Of a stretch of DNA of 64,000 nucleotides, positions 52,068 to 64,000 are shown piece after piece. The stretch is from Flaccisagitta enflata (Eukaryota > Chaetognatha > Sagittoidea > Aphragmophora), in NCBI GenBank assembly GCA_965153355.1, contig OZ231126.1, forward strand, positions 30,876,001 through 30,940,000, given 5' to 3'. The position numbers were made by a program, and so were the translations under genes. Position 1 is the first letter of the stretch, and each line of letters opens with the position of its first letter. Below the pieces are notes generated by a model. That model worked only from the letters and a program-made list of their open reading frames with translations, was not told where the DNA came from and ran no database searches.

Positions 52068-52650
52068 TTTTTTGTTTTTTTTTTCTTTTTTTTTAAACAG
52101 AGCAGAGCAACAAAATTTTCCTCCTTTCTAGATCATATGAGTATAGAAATAAAAAGAGGGAAACTATAAAACTCATTTCTGAATTATTTTTCCATGTGAC
52201 TGGGAGGAGGCTTTACTATTTTCCCTAAATTGTAGCATTTGAGATAAACCTGACAGGCTTACCATGAGTTATACATAACAGTAAACTTTCATTTTGACCC
52301 AAATTCACTTGTAAAAAAAAAAATTCCTAATGAGGTTGGATCCCCAGACCTCTTCCTCATTTTTCCATTTCTGTTGATGACTAGATCGGGGATTCAACTG
52401 GTGATCGTCGATGAAGGTGATGGCTGCAAGAATGATTTTCCATCTGCTCTCAATGCCAAACTGGCAAGTTTATGCCCATATGCTTAACAAATCAGACGTG
52501 CCAATTCTGTGTAGCATGGTAGCATTGCTAGGCGGCAGGCAAGCACCAAAGTGCGGCATGTGCGGCAGGCAAAGGGGGAAGGAAACAAGGCCAACACCTA
52601 TAAGTCGCGTGCGAGACTTAAATAATTACTTTATTACATAACTGCATAAC
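52068..52650. other. No gene
   Basis: A T-rich run, then mixed sequence. GAAACAAGGCCAACACCTAT at 52580 is a lone HINE-like far end followed by AAGTCGCGTGCGAGACTTAA. Confidence 0.45.
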
Positions 52651-52654
52651 TAAA

Positions 52655-53010
52655 ATGACTTTCATTGAATTTGATTGATGTAAGGTGACTTAAACTGATT
52701 TAAAATGACCTAAAATGACTTAAAATGACCTAAATTGACTTGAATTGACCTAAAATGACTAAAATGACTTAGTGACTAAAATGACTTAAATTGACTTAAT
52801 ATGACTTAAAATGACTTTAAATGACTCAAATTGACCTAGAATGACTTAAATTGAACTTAACTGACCTAAACTGACTTAAATTGACCTAAAATCACTAAAA
52901 TGATGAAAACTATCAAAATAACTCAAATGACTTAAATTGACTTAAACTGACTTTAAATGACCTAAAATGACTTAAAATGATCTAATTTGACTTTAAATGA
53001 CCTAATTGAC
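52655..53010. repeat. ~10-bp minisatellite (TGACTTAAAA / TGACCTAAAA)
   Basis: About 34 degenerate units in one orientation, leading into a type I HINE-like end. Confidence 0.93.
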
Positions 53011-53039
53011 TTAAAATCAGTTAGTAGGAATAAAACGAA

Positions 53040-53215
53040 TAAAAAAAGTAAAGTGTGACCAACCGACCGACCGACCGACCGACCGACGGACAAAGCGGGG
53101 TGTAGAGTCGCGTAGCACGCGACTAAAAAGGAAGAAAGAAAGAAAGAATAGGGGAAAAAAGAAAGAAAGAATAGGGGGGAAAGAAAGAAAGATAGAAAGA
53201 TAGAAAGAAAGAACT
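53040..53215 (-). repeat. Type I HINE-like hairpin end plus (GAAA)n tail
   Basis: AAAGTGTGACCAACCGACCG core, AAAGCGGGGTGTAGAGTCGC, GTAGCACGCGACTAAAAAGG, then GAAA/AGAA repeats to 53215, as if the A-rich 3' flank had expanded. Confidence 0.8.
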
Positions 53216-53733
53216 TCTTAGATTTTTATCATATCTCCAACAGCGTTGACTGTGTTCAAACCATTTTTAGTGTGTGTAGAGCTGACCACAGCTGCAGCTG
53301 TGAATACTGCCGCCGAAAAACCAAAGGCTGCCGCAGAGCCTTTATGATTTTATTTTGCGCATTATACTGAAGAAGCAACCCAAACAGTAATCAAGAAACT
53401 AAATCCCTGATATACTATTATCTATTTTACATGCCAAGCGGCACCATAAGGTGTACAGGTAGGTAGGTCCGTTGGTTGTTCAGTTTAAAAACACGATTTT
53501 TAGATGACACAAATTAGACATAATATGGGAAAGAGCGGTTTCTTCCTCAATTTTCTGTTATGTTAAAAGTATTCTTATCATATGACATTGAAACTAACAT
53601 TTGGAGTTAGTGGAAGAGGGTAGCAAAGAGAAGGGAGAAATCATTAGCCCTTGCATGGAAAGTGCGGCAGCTTATGCTCAATTTTTCTTGCTATGCGGCA
53701 GCATAGCAGAATCGGCACCTCTGATGCTTATAT
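53216..53733. other. No gene
   Basis: A mixed stretch with CAGCTGCAGCTG near 53290; no open frame with recognisable features. Confidence 0.4.
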
Positions 53734-53735
53734 AC

Positions 53736-54078
53736 ATTAGGGTGACCAAAAATATGGTCAAATTCGAATTTCATCTTCCTTGCGGGAGAAATGTGACCAT
53801 TTCCATCACACATGATGACCCTAAAATCTGGTGATGATCAGATAAAGTCTACTCATGACCGCCACTCCCATCATATCCCATAGAAAATGCATAGGAAGGA
53901 TTCTGGTCTTATTCCAGCCCTATATTTTACAATGGGAAAAGGGGTTGGGTGGTGGTCATGAGTAAATTTTATCTGATCATCACCAGATTTTAGAGTCATC
54001 ATCTGTGGGGGAAATGGACACATTTCTCCCACGAGGAACACTAAATTCGGATTTGACCATACTTTCAGTCACCCTAAT
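53736..54078. mobile_element. MITE with ~130-bp terminal inverted repeats
   Basis: ATTAGGGTGACCAAAAATAT at the left and the inverse (GTCACCCTAAT) at the right; internal arms AAATCTGGTGATGATCAGAT / inverse. Flanks are TATAC and ATATACA, compatible with a TA or TATA target. Confidence 0.75.
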
Positions 54079-54251
54079 ATACATAGAATTGTCCGTTTCT
54101 CCTTTACACAATGGTGTAAAAATCTTTTTGATGAGGGATGATGCGGGTATTGTCACTTTTTTTTGCAATAACAAGGCAAAAAATATTTTTTTAGGACTTT
54201 TTTTTTGCTTAACCCCTTATATTATCTGCCTCTAACAGAATTTAACTCCAT

Positions 54252-54446
54252 TTTTAGTTGTGTGCATGCAACTCTACAACCCGCTTTGTCCATCGGTTCG
54301 TCGGTTGGTTGGTTGGTCGGTCATTCGGTCGGTTGGTCGGTTGGTCACACTTTTTTATGATTTTATTACTTTGACCTCACTGCTCCTGCCCAAATGGTCT
54401 GGTGACCTCAAATATGGCCCCTGCCCACCCGCACGCGACTTTGGTA
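54252..54446 (+). repeat. Hairpin-ended HINE-like repeat, type I, split by a hAT element
   Basis: TTTTTAGTTGTGTGCATGCA, CTCTACAACCCGCTTTGTCC, a (GTCG/GTTG)n core, two CTGCCCA boxes and CCCGCACGCGACTTTGGTA. It is interrupted at GCCGTGTA; the missing end TCCGGCATTGTT is found at 56530-56545. Confidence 0.85.
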
Positions 54447-54804
54447 GCCGTGTACAGGCGTTTATATTTTGAAAATCTTCCGAGGAGCAGCATTTTCCCT
54501 TATAAAATTTCCGACACACAGAATAAATAATAGACATGTCCACATATTTCTTCAACATCAGTTGTTAGTCAATTATCCGAGTTTAACTCAAATGCTTTGA
54601 CTTTTATAATGGCAAATTCACTGAAACTTTTTTTTATTTTTCCATCAGGTATAAGGCCTTGCGGGTTTGGCCGTGAGAAGGCCGAGACTCGGTTTTGAGG
54701 TCAAACCCGAAATTCGGTTTTGCCTCCAGACCCGACTTTTTTTTCTATGATATTTTTGCTACTATATTGTTCTTTCAATCTTTCATTCATAAAATTATTT
54801 TGTA

Positions 54805-55203
54805 CAGACAAAAGGGAAATACAAGATGTTAACACCCTAAAACTGTAGAACCCCCCCCCTTACAGCCGCAACCGCTGAATGAACTGAAAGAATGGAAGCT
54901 TATATCAATACAAGTAGCCTCATCAGAGCGATTTTGAAATTTCATTCCCAGTAAAGAGTTACAGCTTAAAAACTGGCCAAAATTAACACTTTTTGAATTA
55001 TGCTAAAAATACAATTTTTAACTGATTTTTTAACCATAACTCTTTCCTGAGAATGAAATTCTAATATTGCTCTGATGAGGCTAATAGTATTGATATAAAG
55101 TTCTATTCCCTGTTGTATTTATCTTTCTCTATTCTACGGTTGAGACTGAAAGGGAGGTGCTACAGTTTTTGGGGGTTAACTTCTTGTATTTCACTTTTGT
55201 CTG
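54805..55203. mobile_element. TA-flanked foldback MITE, 399 bp, innermost of the nest
   Basis: CAGACAAAAGGGAAATACAA and inverse, TA on both sides. The arms extend ~170 bp with GATGTTAACACCCTAAAAC / inverse and CCTCATCAGAGC / inverse. Confidence 0.87.
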
Positions 55204-55234
55204 TATATTTTTCTTACTTTAATGATGATATGAG

Positions 55235-55235
<1 letters not shown>

Positions 55236-55318
<83 letters not shown>

Positions 55319-55340
55319 TTCTCTTTCTCTCTCTCTTTCT
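55236..55340. repeat. Compound microsatellite (GT)n-(GTCT)n-(CT)n
   Basis: GT to 55271, eight GTCT units, then CT/TTCTCT. Confidence 0.97.
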
Positions 55341-56179
55341 ACTTAGTTGCATTTATTTCTGTGTTTATTTCTCATTGTGCTGTTCAAACTTATTTTTTCC
55401 CCTTTTATGCTCATCTTTTTCTCAGCTTTTCTGCTGTCTCAGTGCTGTCTCAGTGTGTTTGTGTCTGTGTCCCTGTCTCTGTGAGTAGGTCTGTTTTTTT
55501 TTTCCTGTGTTTCTTAATTTTCTTTTTTCTTCTGTTTTTTTTTCTTTCTTTCTCTCATTTTTTCTCTCATTTTTTTTTCTCTCATTTTTTTCTGTGGCAA
55601 ATAACCTGACATCTTTTTGTTACAATATTTACTTATAAAAACCCGTCATAAACCCGAGGAAAGGTTTTGAGGTATTCCGAACCCGAACCGAAACCGCGGA
55701 AAAAAACGCCATACGCAAAGCCTTAATCAGGTACATCAATTTATCAATCATATTTGTTTTATTTGCTCATTGATTCTTTAATTGATTGATTCATTGATTG
55801 ATTCATTTATTCATTCAAGACCTCAAACAATGTCAATACCATTGCTCAAAAAGATGCATCATTGACCTACTTGGTCTGAAAAAATTTGACAAAAATACCA
55901 TTGGACAGCAGACAAGCGTGATATATCTTTGATCAATGCTTGCTTGGGCGCAGCCAAAAAGGTTCGCAAAATGAAGAGAAATACTTTCTATCTGTTTTAC
56001 AAGCACCAATATGCCAGACAAGGATAATTTTTTTTTTCATTGTTAATGCTGGCAATGGAGAAAAACAAGAAAACTAAAGAAAGAAGTTAAAGGTTAAGAA
56101 TGTAAATCACAAAAAAGGAATAAAACAGTGAGCATCTTGGCCGAGGCTGCAAAAGGTGATTACAACCATCACCTTAAGC

Positions 56180-56237
56180 CTTTCTTTCCTTTCTTTCCTT
56201 CATCTCTTCTCTTTCTTTCTTTCTTTTTTTCTTTCAT

Positions 56238-56285
<48 letters not shown>

Positions 56286-56349
56286 TCCATCTTTCTATCC
56301 ATCTTTCTTTCTTTCTGTCTGTCTGTATTTCTGTCTGTCTTTCTGTCTG

Positions 56350-56383
<34 letters not shown>

Positions 56384-56440
56384 TTTCTTTCTCTCTTTCT
56401 TTGTTTCTTTTTTTCTTTCTTTTTTTTTTGCTTTCTTTTC
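56180..56440. repeat. (TTTC)n microsatellite
   Basis: About 55 TTTC units with CTGT and ATC interruptions; the long Phe/Leu/Ser and Lys/Glu frames it makes are artefacts. Confidence 0.97.
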
Positions 56441-56583
56441 TTTCCCTTCCATGATTTTCCGACACGCTTTATGCATTTCCGAGGAGCGGCGCTCCTCGCT
56501 CCTTCAAAATATGAACGCCTGGCCGTGTATCCGGCATTGTTTTCTCCCCTCCTCACAGCAAGAGATATAAAAGAGATAAGCTT

Positions 56584-56792
56584 ATGAACAAGGCCGGATA
56601 CACGGCTACCGAAGTCGCGTGTGGGTGGGCAGGGGCCATATTTGAGGTCACCAGACCATTTGGGCAGGAGCAGTGAGGTCAAAGAAGTAAAATCATAAAA
56701 AAAGTAAAGTGTGACGGACCAACGGACCAACGGACCAACCGACCGACCATCGGACAAAGCGGGTTGTAGAGTCGCGTACACGCAACTAAAAA
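56584..56792 (-). repeat. Hairpin-ended HINE-like repeat, type I (full length, reference copy)
   Basis: GAACAAGGCCGGATACACGG, CCGAAGTCGCGTGTGGGTGG, ACCATTTGGGCAGGAGCAGT, AAAAAGTAAAGTGTGACGG, an (ACCAACGG)n core, AAAGCGGGTTGTAGAGTCGC and GTACACGCAACTAAAAATC. It is the inverse of 54252-54446 with high similarity. Confidence 0.9.
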
Positions 56793-57205
56793 TCTTTCAT
56801 TTTTTTCCTCGAAATTTGCTATTTCAGCCATCGTGCAGGCGTGAGACCAGACAGGAGTTGTTGTTTTAATGGACACTTGTTCGAGATCTGAGGAGAATAG
56901 TCGCCGTCACCCAACGCCGTGCCGCGCCGTCCCTTGAGGAAGAAATGCGTTTTGCGGGTAATTAGAGAAGTCTTTTGAGTACAGTAGCACACAATAGCGA
57001 GGGTAGAGGGTAAGGGTAGAGGATGGAGCTATTTTGACATTTCATTAAAAGTACAACCTTATAAGGGATAATTCTTCAGGGCAAGTTACATGAAATCGTG
57101 AATGAAACTGAGGGATTTAGGCAGTCAGGTGAATCATACGCTAGTCCTGAACAAGCCAGGGATTGAAATTGGGAAATTTTTCAAAATTCTAAATTTTGAT
57201 ACAGA
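56793..57205. other. No gene
   Basis: Mixed sequence; CCGTCACCCAACGCCGTGCC near 56910 resembles the CCGTCACGCCAC tips of the 40-45 kb palindrome. Confidence 0.4.
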
Positions 57206-57768
57206 AGATGTCGTCTAGACTTGGAAATACTGGGGAATTCATTACAGGAAGACAAATAAACTTAAGAGACTGATATTTGGAATGTAGACTAATAAAAAGA
57301 TGCTTTATTGCCCATCGGTGTTAGTTGCCATGGAAACACATTTCTACAAATTCACTCTAAAGTATAAACATTTTGAGAAATTTTTTGAGGGAACATTGTT
57401 AAAAATATAATTGGCTACAACTTTCACTCTTTATGTTCTGTAAGAATATTGCTGGTTAAGCCGTTGCTAGGGAGTGTAACTATGTGTGACAACTCTGTGA
57501 TGCTCCTTAGCAACCGCCAAACGAGCGATATTCTTACAGAACATATTGTGGGAAAGTTGTAGCAAATTTTATTTCAAAAAATGTTCCCTCAAAAAAATTC
57601 TCAAAATATGGATACTTTGGCATGAATACATGGAAATGTGTTTCCATAGCAACCAACACCTATAGGCAATGAAGCATCCTTTTATTAGTTTATATTCCAA
57701 ATATCAGTTTCTTCAGTTTGTTTTCCTGTAATAAATTCCCCCGTATTCCCAAATCTAGATGACATCTA
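57206..57768. mobile_element. Foldback element, 563-bp near-complete palindrome
   Basis: Arms of ~280 bp: AGATGTCGTCTAGACTTGG, CTGATATTTGGAATGTAGAC and TTCTGTAAGAATATTGCTGG are mirrored by GAACATA..., GTTTATATTCCAAATATCAG and AAATCTAGATGACATCT. The centre is near 57487. ~80% identity; no ORF. Confidence 0.85.
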
Positions 57769-57876
57769 CTCACTGGGGGGGGGGGGAAACTCAAGAATAT
57801 ACAGGCCTGCATCTACTGTATATCTACGGTTTTGACTATACACAAAAAAAGACACACACACAAACACACTCACACC

Positions 57877-57988
<112 letters not shown>

Positions 57989-57999
57989 GCCAAATTGGA

Positions 58000-58279
58000 T
58001 CGTTTGAAAGCTTTTTAGCTTGAAAACAATTCAACCAATGTTTTGGTAATAGGCTAAATAATGTTTGACTTAAGCATAAAATTGATAAATCAAAAATAAG
58101 AAGGAAGGAGGAAAAGAAGGAGAGACATAGGAAGAACTATTGAAGTCAAGATCGTATTTGCATATTGCAGTTCTATGATGACAGCTCCGTTGTAATTTCG
58201 TTAATTTGTTATTCAGTCAATTTGAGTTGAAATCATAACTTTAACTTAATTTCTGTTCTATATAGATGAATAAAGATAA
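58000..58279. other. No gene
   Basis: AT-rich sequence up to the left end of the 3.3-kb transposon. Confidence 0.4.
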
Positions 58280-58852
58280 GGGAGTACGAGTGATAGGTGA
58301 GTTAAAATATTGTCTCAGATACTCAATTTTCATGTCAGTGGGCCCAAAATATGAGGTATTCCACCAATTTTGAAGCTGTCGCTCAAAAAAAACCCCGCGG
58401 ATGGCCCCAAAAACTGATTTTCGCAATATTTTTGTCGATTTTTGAGCGTTTTTTTTTAAGTTGCTGAAACTTTTCACATTTTGTCCCCCTAGTCATACTA
58501 ATATTGTTCATGACATGTCTTAGAAGTGTAATTGTTCCTATTGAATGAAAATAACTTGATATTTTAGCTATTGTTGGGTGAAAAATGGTAAGAATTCAAG
58601 AAAAATAAGTAAAAATCGGTAATTTTTACTGAAATGATGTTATCTAGCTTTTTAACTAGCTCCTAAGCATCATATTGTAATAACCTAGCAAAATTTAAGT
58701 TCAGAAAGTAATTATGATGAAATGATATCAATCTACTAACTCAATTTTAGTCAAACAAGAAAAAGTTCTAAGGAATGGCGATACAACCAACAAATTCATG
58801 AAATGAGCGTAAGAGGGAAAGTTGAATAAAAAATCAGATCATGCATGAAATT

Positions 58853-60914
58853 TTAAAAAAGAATTGTCCTCATTGTGCTACTACTCCGGTACATCTTGGT
58901 TGATGAGTTGTCCCCAAAGAGTCTCAATGACCTCTCTGTTGAGAAGACCAAATCTTTTCTCTTAATATTTTTGGCCAATGTAACAGAGGGCCTGATTTCA
59001 AGCACATGCTTCTTTTCAAAGTGATCTACTTCTTCTTCAGTTGGGTAGATCCTGTATGTTTTTCCCACATCATCTTTTGCACAAGTTTTCAGAGTGGTGA
59101 GGGCTTGAACACAAATGGTATCTTGCTCCTGGTTGTAAAATTGGACTGACCCAAAGTTCCAACCATCTTCTTCCAAAGTAATAACAAACTCCTCCTCCTC
59201 AAGAGGCCATTGGAAATCCAGTTCAGATTCTGCTGAAGTGGGTGCTGCAGATTTTTTTCTCTTAGTTTGAGACTGGGCAGCAGGAGAATCAAGCAAGTCA
59301 GTTGCTTCATAGACATCTTCAACTGTAATAACTTCTTGATTGAATTGGTCAACAGAATGTAATGCCAGCAAATTTTCATATATTTGTTTGGAACTGATGT
59401 TGTATTGCTTGAAGTAAACAAAGTCACTGGGCAACTCAGAAAACATGATTTTTTTCAATTTGATTTCTCTGCGCAAAATGGCCAGCTTATCTTGCTCCTT
59501 CAACATCTTGATTCGGTTGTAGCATATGTGAACTTCATCTTGAGATGTCAATGGGGCATCATACTTATGTTTCTTGCCATTATCTCAGCACAAAGCCATT
59601 GCTTTGGTTTTTGACTGCTCTCTGGCCAGCTTATCTGCTTCTGGGTCAGTGAGAGCAAGTTTGGACCTCATCAAATCCTTCTGGGCCCTGGAGTAGTCTG
59701 CTTCAATTTCTGCAACATCCTTTTGCCTGGATTTCAACACTTTGTCTTTGAGCATGCTTTCAGCTCCTTTTCCAAATGCTATATCTGCACTTGATTTGAG
59801 TACCAGTATGTCACTTATAGCCTGAAATGCTGAACCTCCTTTAGCTTTGAGCTGTTGTGAGAAATGCCCAAAGTAGTTTTTTCCTGCTTTGTTGTCCACG
59901 GTATAGATGCTTAACCGTTAATGATTAACGGTTAATTCACCATTAATATAATCATTAATCATCGAAATAGTTAAATAGGATTAACCATTAACTGTTCTTC
60001 CATATCAATTATCAAGTCTTTGTTTTGCTATCACCTCATCATAAGATGATGCGAATTTACCAAATTAAAAAGAAAAAAGGAAAAAAAAAAGAATAAAAGA
60101 AAAAAGAATAAAAAAATAAAGATTTCCATTCATTTGTCTACAATCATCCATGCCTGCTTTCTGTCTGGTTATCAATGACTACATGTGTTTGTGCTTTATC
60201 TGTTATTGCCAATGCGAGTGTGTGGGTGTGTGTTGGGTGCTTGTGTGTGGGTGTGTATGCGTGTATGTCACTTTGTGTATGAATGTGTAAAAGATTGTTT
60301 TAGGTGTTCATTTTTGAGTGTGTAGGTTTGCAGGTTTTATCAATGAATAAATTGTGTTTGACAGGGATCAAATTAGTAAATTTGTATACAGAGAATTACT
60401 GTATTGGAAAGGCAAAATTTTTTTCTCAAGAAAACAAAAAGGCAAAATCATGAAAAGTTTTTTTTAATCAGAGTATTAAACTCTCATTTTCTTTTATATC
60501 GAGTTTGTGCATTTCATGACTTTTTAGCAAATTTCCTTTTTTGAGGAAGTGAACTACGAGATTCTTGTATCGTTTGCATGGTACAAAAATTAATTGTTAA
60601 CGGTGATTATTATGAAATTTTGATTGAGGGTCGATGATTAATGATTTGATTAACTGTAAGCATTGATAGTCCACGGGAATTTTTCGAAGTTCGTCCTCCG
60701 TGAATATTTCTGAAAATGGCTTCAAGTGTGTCTTACCAAGAGTGCCTGCTGCTTTCTTTTCACAGTAGTCTTTATACTCAGGTCATATCGCTGAAGGTGC
60801 TTGCGAAATGACTCCAACCATTCTTTCTTGTACTCTGATAAATCCATCAACAAGGGCAGGAAGAGCATGCCTTTCGATTGAGTGAAACCATAGTCCTGGA
60901 TTTGGTTCCATCAT
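58853..60914 (-). pseudogene. Unrecognised transposon-borne protein, two in-frame TGAs, split by a MITE
   Basis: A likely exon starts after TATAAACAG at ATGATGG (60914). Removing the hAT-like MITE and one 8-bp duplicate (775 bp) gives 428 codons in one frame to the stop at 58853, with TGA at 60785-60783 and 59587-59585; both could be CGA-to-TGA decay. Landmarks in order: GLWFHSIERHALPALVDGF, PEYKDYCEKKAAGTLG, NYFGHFSQQLKAKGG, a charged coiled-coil-like LREQ/KTKAM region, SELPSDFVYFKQYNI, an acidic WPLEEEE linker and EDGWNFGSVQFYNQEQ, which looks like a small beta-barrel (Tudor/SH3-like guess). The family is unknown to me. Confidence 0.7.
59902..60668. mobile_element. hAT-like MITE, 767 bp, 8-bp TSD GTCCACGG
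   Basis: TSD at 59894-59901 and 60669-60676; termini TATAGATGC and inverse TATCAATGC, with subterminal GATTAATGATT / AATCATTAATCATCG repeats. It interrupts the protein frame exactly. No ORF; a GTGTGTGGGTGTG-rich stretch lies in the middle. Confidence 0.9.
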
Positions 60915-61368
60915 CTGTTTATACAGATTTTAAAAAATTGTGCGAAGAGCTAAATGATGTGGTCTGGGTTGTTGGCCCATCATGAGGGGGGAGAGAGTGT
61001 AACTGAAAAGAAGCTACTGAGCTAGTTTAAATCAACGAAATGTTTTTTTTTTTTAAGAGAAATGATACAGATACATCCAAAACACATATTAGATTCATGT
61101 TTTTGAGAAATATTGATCCTGCCTGGTTAGTGCTTAACTTTTTTTATAAATTTAAACTTAGAATGAACAAAAAAACTTTTAAAATCTGACTTAATGCAAA
61201 AAATCGCCTAAAAATTAGTCGCGATTTGGTTTTGAGCCCATCCGCGGGTTTTTTTTTCACCTACTGAGTTCTGATTGGTGATTTGCCACTAAGTAGGGTC
61301 CCACTCATAGGTTTATTGAGTATCTGAGGCCATTTTTTGAGGTCGGCTCATTTTTGGGAAATCTCGTA

Positions 61369-61545
61369 CAGTTGAACCCCGCTCTAACGGACCCGCCACC
61401 AACGGAATTCCGCCTATAACAGACACAAATTCATGGACCCTTCAAGATAATTTCTTTTATTTCCTCTGTTGGCAATAACAGAAGTCTGCTTATAACAGAA
61501 GAAAATTGTTGGTCCCCTGAAATCCGTTAGAGCGGGGTATAACTG
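61369..61545. mobile_element. pogo-like MITE, 177 bp, TA target, inside the transposon TIR
   Basis: CAGTTGAACCCCGCTCTAAC and the inverse end GGGGTATAACTG, flanked by TA at 61367-61368 and 61546-61547. The uninterrupted TIR sequence is visible at the transposon's other end (GGGAGTACGAG). Confidence 0.93.
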
Positions 61546-61552
61546 TACTCCC

Positions 61553-62050
61553 TTAATAAAGAAAACCCTTACTGCAAATCAGATTTATTAGATGACCAAG
61601 CACTTGAAAAATAACCATGTGTTAGAGATTGTGTCCTTTGCTGCGAGACTAGCGATTATATCGCTAATTCTAGCGAATATTGGGGCTTCCTAGTGACAAC
61701 TTTCTGCCATCTAGCGATTGGCGAATTATCTAGCAATTTTCTCTGAGACACCTAGCGAATCTAGCTATTTCTAGTAAATTCTAGCTATTGCGAGCTAATT
61801 TTAGCTATTTTCTAAAAAAATACTCGTTTTTCTAACTAAATTTTACCATTTCTCCTCTTTTCTACTCTGTACTTCAGTTGCAAATCAACTGTGTGATGAC
61901 CAGATTGTGAATTTTTTGAACCTGTTCGTTATCATTTTGACTTTAAGCTACACATCTTTGCTAGTTAATGACTGGTGGTCGAGAAAGGCCCTATGATTCT
62001 GGATTTCAACACAAACTTTGTCAAGAACGATCAGAATGAGCAATAGTGAA
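61553..62050. other. No gene; CTAGCGA repeats
   Basis: 61640-61810 repeats CTAGCGAATC / TCTAGCTATT ~10-12 bp degenerate units. No coding support. Confidence 0.5.
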
Positions 62051-62055
62051 AGGGT

Positions 62056-62268
62056 TTTTAGTTGCGGACACACAACTCTATAAGAGGCTTTGTCCATCCG
62101 TTGGTCCATTCGTTGATCCATCCGTCCGTGAGCACAAGTTGAAAAGTAGGCAAGTGAACGCTTTTGACGCTTGTGTGCGGTTGGGGGGTGCGTTGGGTCC
62201 AAATGGGGGTTGGATGCCCCTGCCTACCCATCCGCAACGATATTGTGACCCCGCGTCACTTGTTTGCG
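62056..62268 (+). repeat. Hairpin-ended HINE-like repeat, type II
   Basis: TTTTTAGTTGCGGACACACA, ACTCTATAAGAGGCTTTGTC, a GTTGGTCCATTCGTTGATCC core, CAAGTTGAAAAGTAGGCAAG, GCCCCTGCCTACCCATCCGC and GTGACCCCGCGTCACTTGTT. Confidence 0.88.
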
Positions 62269-63838
<1,570 letters not shown>

Positions 63839-64000
63839 GACAGAGGACAGAGAAAAAAGAGACACAGGGAGACAGAGATTGAATTACAAAATTAGACAAC
63901 CAATCAACCTAACATCATGAGATGCACACACAGAAAAACATACACTTGAAAAAGAGACCCATCTACAACTGTTCTCTGGTCGGCGATTAACCGCCTTTAT

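Larger units (their letters stand above)
54652..55725. mobile_element. hAT-type MITE, 1.07 kb, 8-bp TSD ATCAGGTA
   Basis: Termini TAAGGCCTTGCG and inverse TAAGGCTTTGCG; TSD ATCAGGTA at 54644-54651 and 55726-55733. AACCCGAA-rich subterminal repeats. No ORF. Confidence 0.9.
54455..56521. mobile_element. hAT-type element, 2.07 kb, 8-bp TSD GCCGTGTA
   Basis: Termini CAGGCGTTTATATTTTGAA and inverse TTCAAAATATGAACGCCTG; the 8-bp duplication GCCGTGTA lies at 54447-54454 and 56522-56529. Subterminal GAGGAGCAGC / GCGGCGCTCCTC blocks are also inverted. No transposase ORF remains; the interior holds two further insertions and a TTTC tract. Confidence 0.9.
58280..61552 (-). mobile_element. 3.3-kb DNA transposon with ~190-bp imperfect TIRs
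   Basis: The left end GGGAGTACGAG is mirrored by CTCGTA|CTCCC at the right, with further inverted blocks CTCAGATACTCAAT and CCCGCGGATGG. The right flank is TTAA and the left ATAA, suggesting a TTAA target with one mutation. The right TIR is split by a pogo-like MITE. It carries one minus-strand protein gene (now broken) of unknown family. TTAA plus GGG termini would fit piggyBac or Kolobok types, but no DDE transposase was recognised. Confidence 0.75.

Noticed and set aside
56200-56781. Lys/Arg/Glu-rich 193-residue frame
   Set aside because: Generated by the TTTC microsatellite and a HINE-like repeat.

Overview
The window is animal nuclear DNA, most likely from an invertebrate (bilaterian) with a repeat-swollen genome. 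The evidence is a spliced gene with GT-AG introns, one of them 20.4 kb, plus very long GA, CA and GTT microsatellites and dense nested transposons. There are no bacterial-type operons. I cannot name the species from the sequence.

One intact host gene can be read exon by exon. It is a minus-strand M13 family zinc metallopeptidase (neprilysin / endothelin-converting-enzyme type) whose seven coding exons run from the ATG at 29636 to the stop at 31. The exon phases join without conflict to give 728 residues: a short cytoplasmic tail, one membrane anchor, the conserved Cys-rich start of the ectodomain, and the HEITH and GENVADAGG zinc sites. All but the first of its six introns carry a microsatellite or mobile element close inside the 5' splice site. 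In one case the last ~55 nt of an exon has been tandemly copied into the intron.

The 20-kb intron 4 (7383-27799) is a graveyard of elements. It holds a BEL/Pao-like Gag-only element (12296-14874), a >99% identical 740-bp duplication (8747-9487 and 22540-23279), minisatellite arrays capped by inverted repeats, and hairpin arrays in mirrored arms (16273-17010 and 21222-21850). It also holds a pogo-like MITE nested in a copy of itself and a TA-flanked element carrying a tRNA-like sequence.

Upstream of the gene (29.7-64 kb) I find no intact host gene. The region contains a 5-kb palindrome (40116-45096) with a TTAA-flanked MITE inside it, an 802-bp TTAA element, a chain of nested insertions at 54252-56545 (hairpin-ended repeat > hAT > hAT > TA element, with intact 8-bp target duplications), and a 3.3-kb inverted-repeat DNA transposon (58280-61552). 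That transposon carries an unrecognised minus-strand protein, now broken by two TGA codons, a hAT-like MITE and a pogo-like MITE.

The most distinctive system is a superfamily of about 27 short dispersed repeats. Each has a terminal hairpin outside a CTCTA motif, a (GTCC/GTCG/GTTG)n core and often a CCTGCCCACC box. The stem sequence changes between subfamilies while base pairing is kept. The architecture resembles Helentron-derived HINE / DINE-1 / mini-me elements; that assignment is inference.
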